Shown: piece by piece, positions 10,791-21,922 of the stretch | Position numbering within the stretch: position 1 is the first letter of the stretch | Layout: each line of letters starts with the position of its first letter | DNA from: Diphasiastrum complanatum | Lineage: Eukaryota; Streptophyta; Lycopodiopsida; Lycopodiales; Lycopodiaceae | Length of the DNA: 64,000 bases | NCBI GenBank assembly: GCA_029204225.1 | Contig: CM055115.1 | Coordinates: forward strand, 9,111,466 to 9,175,465 | Reading direction: 5' to 3' | Made by a program: the position numbers and the translations under genes | The notes under the pieces: generated by a model | What the model was told of the DNA's origin: nothing | The model's database searches: none | Seen by the model: the letters and a program-made list of their open reading frames with translations, nothing else

Positions 10791-11975
10791 TGTAGCGCAG
10801 GCATCCCAAAGGAAGCCGGGAACCACGACTTAGCTTCCCAGCCTTCAACTTTTGCCATCCAAACCCACTATACATACAAGTAGCCAACGCGCCAACAACG
10901 ATCAGACTTAACCAACTTGAAGTTCAGAAAACCAACATTGAGATCCAGCCTGGTGCCATGCCAGATCGAGGGTCCTGATGTGGGTGACTTCCCTCCAAGC
11001 AAGCCGCCCGACATACATCAAACTTAACCAACTCGAAGCTTCGTTACAAACGAGTAACATCCAATCCAAGCAAGCGGTCTGACTTACATCAGACTTAACC
11101 AATTGAAAACTTTGTCACGAGTGCTAGAAGCCAACCTGGCGCCACGCCAGACTGGACAGCCATAAACAGGTAACTTCCACCCAAGCAAGCCATCCAACTT
11201 AGCCGATAGGTTAGATCCCGTTCCCCAAGAGCTTAACCCATTCACGTTCATGCAAGGAACATTCAGAACCACAAGCCGCGATGGTTCCTGGACCAAATGG
11301 TCCCGACAGCATACCGCTGGCACCATGGACCAAATGGTCCCAACGGCATACCGCCGACGTCCCGGGATACGACCCTCAGCTATGTGCCAATTTAAAAATT
11401 TTGAAGCGGCCTTACAACTGGCGCTTTTATCGAATATTGAAACCCAGAAGGTAATCAAAGTCAGTTTGAGAAAAATCCCACTTTATTGATAAATCTAAGC
11501 ACTACCCTAGTTTTTGGGGAGCTGGCATGCCAAGGCGAGTGCGAGGACAACATTCTAGCAAGAGAGGCTGAGACTTGCTTGGAGCTCACCCTGAGTCGCA
11601 ACCCGCACTCCCCTATAGTATTGATGGGATTTGGCACCCCCCCTCATAACAAGCACTCTACCCAGGCTGGTAAAGTACATTTTTCTCTCTCTAGAGAGTC
11701 ATTTTCTCTCTCTATATTTTATTGATCCCCAGGCTTCCTTTAATCATGCCTAGATCGTGTGAGGTGATTGCACATCGATCTGAGCTCTCTGGACTTCGCT
11801 AGAACTGATCAAAGATTTTCAGCCATAGGAACTTGGCGCCGGCTGGATTCTGGTCACAGTGGCGCTGGGAGCGGCGCCGACGCGGGCTGGGAGCAGTAGG
11901 GGCGCTGCTGGTGCCGGGGACAATGCTGGCGCCAGTGGCGCCGGAAGGAAAGTTTGTAAAGGTAGCTTTACAACA
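10791..11975 (-). repeat. 3' LTR of the LARD-like element
   Basis: 1185 bp with 5'-TG...CA-3' ends when read on the minus strand. Near 11835-11945 it carries a GC-rich run with repeated GGCGCC. It differs from the partner LTR by point changes and small indels, including about 15 bp present here and absent there near 11025. Confidence 0.9.
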
Positions 11976-11995
11976 TCCACCCCACCTTTATAAAA
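11976..11995 (-). promoter_or_regulatory. polypurine tract of the LARD-like element
   Basis: On the minus strand the bases just before the 3' LTR read AAAGGTGGGGTGGA, a purine run of the kind that primes plus-strand synthesis. Confidence 0.65.
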
Positions 11996-12599
11996 TCTGA
12001 TGTCCTCATCAGATGTCAGATTAAAGTAAAGGTGTCTCCCAATTAAAAATAACTATACATCTAAGCTACTTGGCACAGTACTTAGTTTACTGGCCCCTTT
12101 CTATTAACATTGAAGCTGGCACACCACAAGTTGGAGGCTCAGATCTTTGTACTGAAAAATTACATAACTTAAAATATCTCTTTGTCTGAGAAAAGCGTAG
12201 ATTTTATATCGCTTTCGTAAAATCCAAGAACCTTATTAACTGGTGACAGAGGCCTTTCTTTGAAATGTTCACCCCTGTCGCTTCTGACTTTTGACTTTGG
12301 AACTCCTTTGAGCTCCTGATTTGTCCTTGATGCACTTTGTGTTGAGCTCCCTGAGATCCAGATTTGATCAGTTCCGCACAGGTATCAAGGCTCCCTGAGC
12401 CAAAGGATTTATCGTTTGATTGCCCACTTTATGGTCCACTCCATGCCTTGTTGCTTCTGCACCTTGATTTCTCTCCTTGTCCCAGCCTGATCTTGATACA
12501 TTTCCTTCTTGGCTCTTTAAGGTAGGCAAAGATTGAGTACTCCGCAATGCACCTCGCTTGAAGTAGCTCTTTGAATCAGCCCAAATGTAACCATTGACC

Positions 12600-12925
12600 T
12601 CGTGGAAAGCCAAAGGGTCGCACCAGTTTGATCCGCATACGAACTATCTCTTCGCGTTTTGTTTGAAGCACCATGTCCATCATGCAAAACTTGACTTTCA
12701 CAATTCCATCACTGGTCAGTTGCCTCACAGTCAAAACAAGAAGTGTACATCGAGCTTGGCTTCAACTAGTTCTCTTTGAATCAAACACATGCACCCAGAG
12801 TTTGCACTAGTCCGATCTCAATACGAACTGTCCCTTAGCGTTCGTTCGAAATACCAAGTCTCTCATGCAAGACTCAACTTTCACAGTTCCTTCATTGATC
12901 AGCTGCATTACACATGACACAAGCC
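12600..12925. repeat. diverged direct duplication, about 175 bp period
   Basis: Segments from about 12620 and about 12795 share landmarks in order: TTTG-CCGCATACGAACT / TCTCAATACGAACTGTC, CATGCAAAACTTGACTTTCAC / CATGCAAGACTCAACTTTCAC, and TTCC-TCA-TG-TCAG. Internal to the LARD-like element; non-coding. Confidence 0.5.
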
Positions 12926-13828
12926 ATTGTACTCATATTTTCCTCATCATTGCTGGTCCAGAGAAAGCCTATAACAAGCTTTCCTTTCCACAACAAAAAC
13001 TTGTCAACTTATTAGGTCCAAAGTTCGCCATTCTTCTTGTGTGAGTATGGCTAGGTCACCTTGAATTTGCCCCCATTTTGATCAACTTTCATTCAAAATT
13101 TGCCCCAGGAGAGAGGTGTGTGTGATAGTTCCCCTCCACTTATAAAATCAGCTGATCGGACTTAGAGTAGAGTTCTTCGGACAAAAAGCCTTTCCAACAC
13201 TTTGCTTCCCATCTGCTAGGATTATGGCTCGATCTAACTTGTTGCCAATTTCTGAAGAGGATCCTAGTCTTTCCCCTTTAAGGAAAAACCCAACTGATAC
13301 TGGATATCACCCATGCTCAGTGAGTTTAAGCTCCGAAGGTGGCCGTCCCAAAATGAAGAACAACTACTCCATGGAAGATCTCCCCTGAAATTGCCCTTTC
13401 CAACTTTTGACTTCCTGCTTGCGTCTGGTAGGCGTTGTCGCAAATGAAACTAACCCAAGAAATAGGCTAGCCATCCATCCTTTACAAACATTGAGTCATT
13501 TCGTTGCCGTTCACGTGCGAGTACTTGAACTGCAAATCCGCCCCACAAATTTTGTAGTCCTCTTCGTTTGATGGTATCAGCCTTCAAAAGAAAGGTTCCT
13601 TCTCGAGCCATCAGTTCCTTGTATCACAAGCAATCATGCAAACCAGGCAAAGCACGAGTACTAAGACTCACCACGAATACATACAAGTAAGACACTCAGG
13701 AAAGTTTACTAACAAGTAACAAAGACAAGGTCCCCCTTTGAGATGGTCCTGCCAACGGACCTTTGCCTGGCCGTGCCCATACAAATCGATCACAGAATCA
13801 GCCCACATAGGACACCCCTCCAACTATC

Positions 13829-14490
13829 CGTGCTTTCACCATTAAGCAACACATTGCCTCAGTCACACCCCACCACTTTTTGGTTGATAGCCCTTATAGC
13901 TAAACGATGGGCAGCATACCCCCCAAACGTGGACGCACCCGTGCTTTCACCGTTAGGCAGCACATTTCCTCAGTAACGCCCCCACCAAATTTGGTCGATA
14001 GCCCTTCTAGCTAAACGAACGGCAGCTATCCTTGAATATACCACCCCCGTGGATGCACCCGTGCTTTCACCGTTAGGCAACACATTGCCTCAGTAACGCC
14101 CCCACCAAATCTAGTTGATAGCCCTTATAGCTAAACGATCGGCAGCATACCACCCAAATCGTGGATGCACCCGTGCTTTCACTGTTAGGCAGCACATTGC
14201 CTTAGTAACGCCCCCACCAAATTTGGTCGATAGCCCATATAGCTAAACGAAGGGTGGCTATCGCGAATATGTCACCTCACACCCCACAAGGCACAGATCG
14301 TGCTTACACCAACCTAATGGCAACACATTGCCTCATCTGTCGTACGTGCAAACGGCGCCGATCCCGAACCACGGAAACTGACCGTGCTTACACCTCAAGG
14401 GCAGCACCTTGACTCATCAAGCCCCTCTTCTGCCGACCACCCCGGCTGTGGACGCACCCATGCTTACACTGTGGGCAGCACCTTGCACAA
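13829..14490. repeat. about 115-bp tandem repeat in the LARD-like interior
   Basis: GTGCTTTCAC recurs at about 13830, 13941, 14061 and 14173, and as GTGCTTACAC at about 14299, 14382 and 14459. Four good units share ACACATTGCCTCAGTAACGC, then ACCAAATTTGGTCGATAGCC and TAGCTAAACGA. The later units are shorter and degraded. On the element's own strand this array lies just downstream of the primer-binding site, in the leader position. Confidence 0.8.
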
Positions 14491-14552
14491 TAGTTGTCTT
14501 GATGAACCCCAAACAGTGGCCATTTCCTTGAGATCCACATAGCTGACCGACC

Positions 14553-14571
14553 AGTCGGCTCTGATAGCACA
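14553..14571 (-). promoter_or_regulatory. primer-binding site of the LARD-like element
   Basis: Minus-strand sequence directly after the LTR reads GTGCTATCAGAGCCGACTGG. It matches the initiator tRNA-Met site TGGTATCAGAGC with one mismatch and fixes the element's orientation. Confidence 0.75.
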
Positions 14572-15783
14572 TGTAGCGCAGGCATCCCAAAGGGAGCCGG
14601 GAACCACGACTTAGCTTCCTAGCCTTCAACACTTGCCATCCAAACCCACTTGACATACAAGCAGCCAACTCGCCAACAACGATTAGACTTAACCAACTTG
14701 AAGTTCCGAAAACCAACATTGAGATCCAACCTGGCGCCATGCTAGATCAGGGGGTCCCGATGTGGGTGACTTCCCTCCAAGCAAGCCACCCGACATACAT
14801 CAAACTTTGTTACAAACGAGTAACATCCATTCCAAGCAAGCGATCTGACTTACATTAGACTTAACCAATTGAAAGCTTCGTCACGAGTGCTGGAAGCCAA
14901 CCTGGCGCCACGCCAGACTGGACAGCCATAAACAGGTAACTTTCACCCAAGCAAGCCATCCAACTTAGCCGACAGGTTAGAGCCCATTCCCCAAGAGCTT
15001 AACCCATTCGAATTCATGCAAGGAACACTCAGAACCACAAGCCGCGACAGATATGGAGACAACCAGTTCCTGGACCAAACGGTCCCGACAGCATACCGCT
15101 AGCGCCACAGACCGAATGGTCCCGACAGCATACCGCTGGCGTCCCGGGATACGACCCTCAGCTATGTGCCAACTTAAAAATTTTGAAGCGGCCTTACAAC
15201 TGGCGCTTTTACCGAACACTGAAACCCAGAAGGTAATCAGAGTCAGTTTGAGGAAAATCCTACTTTATTGATAAATCTAAGAAGGTTACATTTCAAGTGT
15301 GTGACCGACCCTAGTCTCCAGGGAGCTAGCATGCCAAGGCGAGTGCCAGGACAACATTCCAGCAAGGGAGGCTGAGACTTGCTTGGAGCTCGCCCTGAGT
15401 CGCAACCCGCACTCCCGTATAATATTGGTGATATTCGGCACCCCCCCTCATACCAAGCACTCTACCCAGGCTGGTAAAGCACATTTTTCTCTCTCTAGAA
15501 AGTCATTTTCTCTCTCTAGATTTTATTGATCCCAGGCTTCCTTTAATCATGCCTAGATCGTGTGAGGTGATTGCACATCGATCTGAGCTCTTTGGACTTC
15601 GCTAGAACCGATCAAAGATTTTCAGCCATAGGAACTTGGCGCCGGTTGGATTCTGGTCACAGTGGCACTGGGAGCGGTGCCAGCGCCATTGGCGCCGGGA
15701 GCAGCAGGAGCGCTGCTGGCGCCAGGGACGATGCTGGCGCCAGTGGCGCCGGAAGTAAAGCTTGTAAAGGTAGCTTTACAACA
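14572..15783 (-). repeat. 5' LTR of the LARD-like element
   Basis: 1212 bp, TG...CA on the minus strand, with AATAAA on that strand near 15265 and 15525 and a CT/GA-rich patch near 15490-15520. The GGCGCC-rich stretch at 15640-15755 gives a long Ala/Gly/Ser reading frame on the plus strand that is not a gene. A truncated copy sits at the matching place in R (42199-43063). Confidence 0.9.
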
Positions 15784-16770
15784 GATAGCCGTGATGTAGC
15801 TCCTCACCCTGCCCATTTCCCATCTGTGAAGGAGAGGCCATCACTGTGCTCCCTCCTCCGATCTGCCTGCATGCCATCAGATTCGTTTCTTTCCCTCTTG
15901 CGACCTCCCTCACCTAACCACAACCCTGCTCCAGTAGACCTTCTTCTCCTCTTGCTGCCTGGCTGCGTGGTTTCCTTGCTTGTTTGGCTCGCTCTCCCTC
16001 TGGCCACGTTAACCTGCCTGGCCGCATGGTTTCCCTGATGCCGCGATCTTGCCTGCGGTTCCTAACCTACCTAGCCCTGCTTATACTTCATCGCTGTCGT
16101 GGTTGCTCCGTGCCCTACAGCTCCTAATTCCTATAACCAAGAATCAATGCCTCTGAGGTATAAGAAGTGTATTGTGGAGGGAACCCAGGTTCAAATGCCA
16201 ACTATTGTTATTTGTGATTATAGCATTGGAGACTTGAAAGCCTAACTTCTGTTATTGAGATGGACCGACCTTCTACTATGAGACTCATTTGTAGTGTGAG
16301 AATGTTTGACTGTTTCGTTTAGTCAAGCCAAACCTGAAGTCTTGCACTCCCTTGAAGATGTTTATGTATGGGTTTGGTGTTTAGGTCACTAATATCCAAG
16401 AAAAGCTATTCATCCAAGTGCTATATTTATGAACCATGGACACGAATTTGCTCATATGCTATTTAAGCATCTGTCAAGCTGTATAGCCTTTGAATGTGAG
16501 TGCCCTAGCAAGTGATATACTCCTCATCACCTATTGTTGTCCGACTCTTGAGCCTATGAGCCCATTACAATGGCTATTCATCTTTTTGTTGAGCAATGCT
16601 AAATCTCTAAGCAAATGAAGAATAGAGTTGTTAAACCATTTTTAGACTCTTGCTCATAAGTCGACTCCATAACCCAATGGAGCTTGAGCTATAACTGTGG
16701 TATAGAACGACTTCCGTTAGCAATTTCCTTAGATTGGTACTCTATTTGGGGGTTGTTTTATAATCTTTCA
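15784..16770. other. right part of the unknown 2.6 kb insertion
   Basis: Shared with R (41189-42198). It has a pyrimidine-rich start and no conserved open frame. It ends ATAATCTTTCA before the TGTACT duplication. A GGTTCAAATGCC at 16189-16200 resembles a tRNA B-box, but no A-box was found at the right distance. Confidence 0.5.
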
Positions 16771-16776
16771 TGTACT

Positions 16777-18440
16777 TTATCAAGAAGAAGTCAAAAGCTT
16801 TCAATTGTTTCAGAATCTTCAAGGAGCATGCAAAGAAAGAAATTGGCAGACAAATCAAAGCCCTGAGGTCCAATAATGGTGGAGAGTACATCTCTACTAA
16901 ATTCAAGGAGTACTCCTAGAGCCAAGGCATTGAACAACAATTTATCACTCCTTATTTGCCTCAATCTAATGGCTTAGCCGAGAGGAAGAATCGTACCCTG
17001 GTCGAGGCAGCCAAATGTATGCTGTCACATGAATCTTTGTCGAAGAGCTTCTGGGTTGAAGCTCTCCCCACTACAGCCGATGTTCAAAACAAATGTTCGA
17101 CTAAGGCCCTCGTAGGCAAAACACCACATGAGGTTTGGACAGGTTCTAAGGCTTCAATGAAGAACCTTCGAGTGTTCGAATGCATCACCTATGCGCAGAT
17201 CCCAAAGGAGACAAGGAAGAAATTCAACTTCCAAGGTCTCAAGACCATCCTTATTGGATACACTTCATCTGACCAAGCTATACGATTTTATTCAGTAGGG
17301 ATACAGTCTTTATCGAGGATCAGTTTGACGATTTCAAAGGCAAATGCAAAGTTCCATGCAAACCTTTGATGCCTCTGCCTCCGATACGACAATTCGAGTC
17401 TCGGGCTCAAGTGTGCCTATAGTCGATGGACTACCCGACAACGAGTCAGACGAAGAAGTTGTTGTTACTCAGCAACAACAAATCCAAGGATTGGCAGCCA
17501 ACGGCACCTCCTCCAAGAAGATCAAACCGAGTGCGCACACAGCCCACAAAGTACATTCCTGAGTTTTGGCATGTCTTTTAATACATGAGCCGACTACCGT
17601 CGAAGAGGCACTTAGACAACCAAACTTTAATGTTTGGAGAGAAGCGATGAACATAGAGTATTCCTCTCTGATCAAGAACCAGACATGGTCAGTAGTCGAA
17701 GCTCCCTCTGGCAACAATCTTATTGATTGCAAATGGGTCTTTAACATCAAGTACAATGCCAATGGAGCTATGATCGAAGGAAGGCTCGACTAGTAGCACG
17801 AGCATTCGCTCATATCCCCAACATTGACTAAAATGAGACTTTCAGTCTAGTAGTCAAGCATTCATTGATACGAGCCCTCCTATCATATGTTGCAGCAGCC
17901 GACCTTGAAGTACATCAACTTGATGTATAGACAGCTTATTTGAACATAATCATCGAAAAAGACATCTACATGCTCCAGCTTGAAGGATACGTTCACGAAG
18001 GTATGAAGCATCATGTCTACAAGCTCCACAAAGCACTTTATGGTTGATTCTAATGTCTACTTCAAGTTAATGCAGTAATCTTTTATAATTATCACCTCGT
18101 ATGTCGATGATACGTTGCTTTTCAACAATAGTACCAATCTGGTGAAGGATGCTAAAAAGATGCTGTCTTCCGAACTTGACAGGACCGATTTGGGCAAAGC
18201 TCACTTCTGTTTGGGCATTCAACACAGCGAGAAGGCTGATCTTTATCACTCAGCAACGGTATCTTCACAATACCCTTATCAGATACAATTTGATCAATTG
18301 TAAACTAGCTCACTCACCAATGGATTCAGACTTGCGATTATCGAAGGGCCAATGCCAAGAAGTGGTTATGGAAGTTAAGACGGTTATTTCATATTTAGAA
18401 CATCTACGAGGGAGCATTTGTTCTCGCATATTTCTTTGAA
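16777..18440 (+). pseudogene. Copia-B integrase-RT half, left arm
   Basis: It continues the element cut at 9202. The integrase has IKALRSNNGGEYI (second catalytic Asp now Asn), LPQSNGLAERKNRTLVEAAK, VEALPTTADV and HEVWTGSKASMKNLRVF. The linker follows, then the RT (17566-18111): EALRQPNFNVWREAMNIEY, KWVFNIKYNANG, and the conserved YVDD at 18100-18111. The end has LGKAHFCLGIQ, where other copies continue into QQRYLHNTLIRYNL. Frames break near 16918, 17560, 17793, 17928 and 18050. It ends at the putative LTR sequence that precedes the BPS1-like gene. Confidence 0.85.
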
Positions 18441-19233
18441 ATGGAATGAAGTGAAGTTAGTGAGTTAGTTTATTCTCATTTTATTGATGTGAATGATTTA
18501 CTCTCTCTATGCTATTTTCAAGATTATACTTATGAAGTTTTGCTCATATAGTAGAATCTCATTATTCTTATTTAAGTGATCATTATTCAATGCAATAAAT
18601 GCTTGTCTGATGCGAGGGGAAGTAATGCTTGTTACCATAATTAGAATAAAGTGACAAGTCCGAAATCTTAGTACATACATAAACGATGAATGGCATGTAG
18701 TTCCAACTTCTATAATTCCATTATCCAAATTTCATAAAAGCAAATCACAAATTGTTATAATATCTATCAGTCTGCAACGTGTAAACAACCTAAAAGTGAA
18801 ATCCTAAATTCTTCATAGTAAAGCCTGAGGAGATAGGGCTGAATCATGATACCTAAAGGCCAACTAGTGATGTCTAGCATAGCCTCCTCCTAGTCACCCA
18901 TGATGTAGTGTAGGCTCTAGCTGAAGACCCTCATCCTCACCTTGTTGACATATTTGCTTTTCTTTGAAAGACAAATAGCACTTTGGCATGCGGTGCAACT
19001 TGAAAATGTGATGCATAGTCCGACCTAGCTAAATAAATAACGAGTACCGAGGTTAACCATGGCATTCTATTACCTAGTCAGGCAACTCCCTTGGATCACT
19101 TTGTTGGGTTGGTATCCAAAGTGTGTTTTGGTCCCAAGTTTTAGCCCTCTTAGGGTTCCAATATGCATATAGTCACGTTCTAGGGTACTACATATTATGT
19201 AACGACTAGGGTTTTGAAGGTGTCCAAATAGCA
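18441..19233. other. upstream region of BPS1-like copy 1
   Basis: No coding sequence. It is conserved in all three copies (38720-39480 in R, 56430-57210 in the third), so it was duplicated together with the gene. One 73-codon antisense frame (18507-18728) is conserved between L and R but resembles nothing and is broken in the third copy. Confidence 0.5.
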
Positions 19234-19241
19234 TATAAATA
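19234..19241 (+). promoter_or_regulatory. TATA box of BPS1-like copy 1
   Basis: TATAAATA about 375 bp before the first ATG, followed 35 bp on by a GA-rich tract typical of plant 5'UTRs. The same box is at 38713-38720 (R, minus strand). It reads ATATATATAG at 57211-57220 in the third copy. Confidence 0.55.
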
Positions 19242-19273
19242 GAGATCGATAGAGAGAACACCACACACTTGAT

Positions 19274-19303
19274 TGAGAGAGAGAGAGAGAGAGAGAGAGA
19301 GTG
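19274..19303. repeat. GA microsatellite in the putative 5'UTR
   Basis: About 14 GA units, variable among copies: 38641-38678 in R is longer, and 57252-57283 in the third copy is interrupted. Confidence 0.9.
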
Positions 19304-19610
19304 CGAGCGAGCGAGAGTGAGAGCGCGAACGATTTGCCAAGAACAGCCTTACTTGAATGCAGACGTGTTAAATGTAAGAGACAGAGGGCGGAACTCAATA
19401 AATTCCTTCGAACCTCTGAGTCAGTGATAATCCGTAGCTGGGTTCGTCGACAATCTCAAGGCGAATTTTACTTCATAATTTTCTTTTCTTGACAATGTTC
19501 TCAAGCTATTTCAGAAGGTACAGCGGTAGGCCGGTAGCCTTACCTTGATTTCTGCAAAATACACAGACGGCAAAGGTTGCTTCCTTAACTCTGCCTGAAG
19601 AAACACCGCC

Positions 19611-20551
19611 ATGGTTTTTGTAAATTCGCTGCGATCTCACGGTCATGGTGCTGCCAATATGTCATTTCACGACAATTTGTCGTCATGTCTGCAAAAATTG
19701 GAAGAGTCAATTGGAGATAAGTTTTTCACAATAGACTGGATGCAGTATGCTCTGGATATTCTCAGATCTTCTCTTGCAGCCGTTTTGGATCTAGCGGAGA
19801 AGGTTGTTTTTCCATTAAAATGCTTTAGTACTCTGATGGAAGAGACAGTGCGACTTATGAATGTTTATAAAGCTTTGATGACATTTCCAGATTCCGAATT
19901 TATGGGCGGGCAGTCCATATAGCTGTTGAAGCTCTTCAAGCAGGTGGGGATGATTATGATACCATAGTTCAGGCTCTAAATCATTGCCGACGAGAGATGT
20001 CCAGAATACATCAAGCAAACAAGCAACTTGTTGATATGAAACTTGAGGCAGAGGAGGAGCTTTGGTATTTTGGTAGCAGATATGCAAAGCAATTTGATCC
20101 TTGCGCAGTAATTTACCCCATGAAGAGCATAATTTCTTTCGTTTCAATGATTCTTCTGTTTGGACTCCTTCACATGGATAGTTCTTACTCCGCTAAACTG
20201 ATTGCGATTTGTTCGACGGGCGAATGGGCTAAATCTACGTCTAATTCACATCAAACGCTTATCGAACGAATTGGCTTGCGGTTCAGTGAGGAAACGAAAG
20301 AGAAAATCCTTCTAAGAGAATTTGGAAACATGCAAGCTCATGTGGATAATTTTTTCATTGAATTTCAGTCATTTGGAGAACAGGTTCCGCGCTTGTTCGA
20401 ATTGCGAATGTCAGATGTTACGGAGCTTCGGCATAGCTTAAACAGTCTGAACTGTGGTTTGGAAAGTTTGGAGTGCACCGTACGTGATCTTTTTGATGAC
20501 ATATTCGCGGGTAGGACAAAACTCATTTCTGCAGTAACGAAATTTTGTTGA
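19611..20551 (+). pseudogene. BPS1-like (BYPASS1/ROH1, DUF793) copy 1, frameshifted
   Basis: Starts at an ATG in strong context (GCCATGG). The intact length would be 314 residues. Family-like features: an N-terminal CLQKLEESIGDKFFTIDWMQ, then LDLAEKVVFPLKCFSTLM, a membrane-like segment MKSIISFVSMILLFGLL (about residue 175), and a C-terminal helix ending LFDDIFAGRTKLISAV. These match the order of BPS1/ROH1 proteins, plant proteins implicated in controlling a root-derived mobile signal. A 4-bp deletion near 19880 (R has GACGGGTATTTCC, here GACATTTCC) shifts the frame after LMT. The frame reopens from 19997 to the native stop at 20551. Nested between Copia-B upstream and a Copia-C fragment downstream. 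Confidence 0.75.
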
Positions 20552-21162
20552 GTGATTCTTCGCTAGTTGCACATCTAGAATGACTATCGCAAGATTCTTT
20601 ACTAGCTGGATATTGAGGAGTAACATGGCATCAAATTAACTGACAAAAATAGAAATCTTTTATCGTTGTTTATATTCTTGAAAGGCAAGATAATTGAGGT
20701 CTACAATTTACTTGGTACAGAAAATTCTAATTGTGATTGCTCTGTCTCAATTGCTCGTGGCCTTTACTATGGCTCCTTTGTAGTATTACCATTGCGTCAG
20801 CATTTTGCTTAGAATATATCTGAACGGGCACAAAGTTTTACAAGCCAAAAAGAGAACTTAATTCGTTAAGTGTCTTTCAATCAAAAAGAGCATGAACAAT
20901 ATAATTTATTAATTACAAAAAAAAAATTAATTTCATCACTACGAGCTATAGGCATATGATCATCAATTGCAATTGTTTAAGGCAGAAGTTCAATAAACTC
21001 AAATTTGTGATTGATCCCTTGGGATACAATTCATGAAAGGACAAACTGTTGGAATTGATATCTTAAGTGTCCTACGATGGCAGAAATCTATCAATACAGT
21101 ACTTTTCAATTTTTACAATGTGCACACATCCTTGTCATAAGTACACTATGTCATATATGTGC
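20552..21162. other. 3' flank of BPS1-like copy 1
   Basis: AT-rich, conserved in R (36790-37393) and in the third copy (58538-59119). It includes an A-run at 20919-20928. The third copy's homology ends at CATATATG (about 59119 / 21162), where L and R continue into Copia-C. Confidence 0.6.
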
Positions 21163-21770
21163 TGCACAATGTCACAAATGTCGGGACTTGGTCCCATCGA
21201 TGGCAACCTTGCCATGTTTTGACTCCACAATAGAAGCATTTAAGCTTAGATTTATCTTTCTTCTTGCCAACAAAAGTAGAAGACTCACCTTGAGATTGTC
21301 CTTTAGATCACTTGACTTTGTTGTTGCCCTTGAACTTGCCCTTTGAGAACATAGCCTCCTCCTTTCCAGGTTGAGATGTGGAAGTGGATCCTCTTCTTGA
21401 TAGAAGCCTAAACTCCTTATTCACCAAGATTTCTTGCATGTCCACAATACTTGGCAATGTCTTTTGAATAACAAAACTTTGAGCAAGATTAGCATGATCA
21501 TCCAACAAGCCATTGAAAACTACTTGAACAAGTGCTATCTCCTTAAGTCTTTCATCCATACATGCTAACTCATCATTGAATGCTTTAACCCTCAAAACAA
21601 AAGCATAAGCACTTTCATCCTTATTTTAAAAACTTGAAAAGATTTGACTCCTAAGGGTTAGAACACTTGATGTAAACTTGGACTCATAAACCTTCTTTAG
21701 AGATTCCCAAGCCTTACTAGATGTAGTGCACTTACCAACTTCCTTGAGAAGTTCAATTTGTCACATTCAT
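21163..21770 (-). pseudogene. Copia-C gag fragment, left arm
   Basis: On the minus strand: SKAWESLKKVYESKFTSSVL, then VLRVKAFNDELACMDERLKE, IALVQVVFNGLLDDHANLAQ and LPSIVDMQEILVNKEFRLLS, the UBN2/gag region of copia elements. A knuckle begins LKCFYCG but lacks the rest (TWQGCHRW). One stop lies between gag and the knuckle, and an upstream frameshift occurs near 21625. Neither protease nor polymerase remains. Confidence 0.75.
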
Positions 21771-21922
21771 CTTGATCACATGAAGAGCTTTTTTGGTCTT
21801 CAAATCGAGAATAGTGTTATGCTCAAAGAAAGTCGATCAAGACATTCACCAGACTTTCAGAATGAGGACTATACAGCACCAATATTCCATGGCTTGAAAT
21901 TGAGTGGCTATTTTAAGAACCC

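Larger units (their letters stand above)
10791..15783 (-). mobile_element. complete non-autonomous LTR element (LARD-like), TSD GATAG
   Basis: Two LTRs (10791-11975 and 14572-15783) both start TGTAGCGCAGG and end GCTTTACAACA on the plus strand. The 5-bp target duplication GATAG lies at 10786-10790 and 15784-15788. On the minus strand the LTR reads TGTTGTAAAGC...GCGCTACA. The PBS follows 14572 and the purine-rich tract precedes 11975, so the element is transcribed leftward. The 2.6 kb interior has no gag, protease or polymerase; the longest frames (81 codons or fewer) resemble nothing. This is the definition of a LARD/TRIM-type passenger dependent on an autonomous partner. The LTRs differ by roughly 6% over the first 290 bp by eye, so it is not recent. 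Confidence 0.9.
9203..16770. mobile_element. 7.6 kb composite insertion in Copia-B (TSD TGTACT)
   Basis: TGTACT at 9197-9202 and again at 16771-16776 flanks this segment. The third Copia-B copy has a single TGTACT (55029-55034) at the same point, with both flanks matching, so it is the empty site. Removing the nested LTR element (10791-15783 plus one GATAG) leaves a host insertion of about 2.57 kb. That insertion has no clear terminal inverted repeats (it begins GTTTGTGGGG and ends ATAATCTTTCA), no LTRs and no recognised protein. Its class is unknown. The R arm carries the same insertion at 41189-44850. Confidence 0.75.

Noticed and set aside
11084-11458. 124-codon minus-strand frame
   Set aside because: Lies wholly in the LARD LTR; the other LTR copies break the same frame.
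15571-16038. 155-codon Ala/Gly/Ser-rich frame
   Set aside because: It is read through the GGCGCC-rich LTR into insertion sequence; composition alone explains it.
16140-16260. possible tRNA-derived SINE (GGTTCAAATGCC like a B-box)
   Set aside because: No A-box at the proper distance, no poly-A or T tail and no target duplications.
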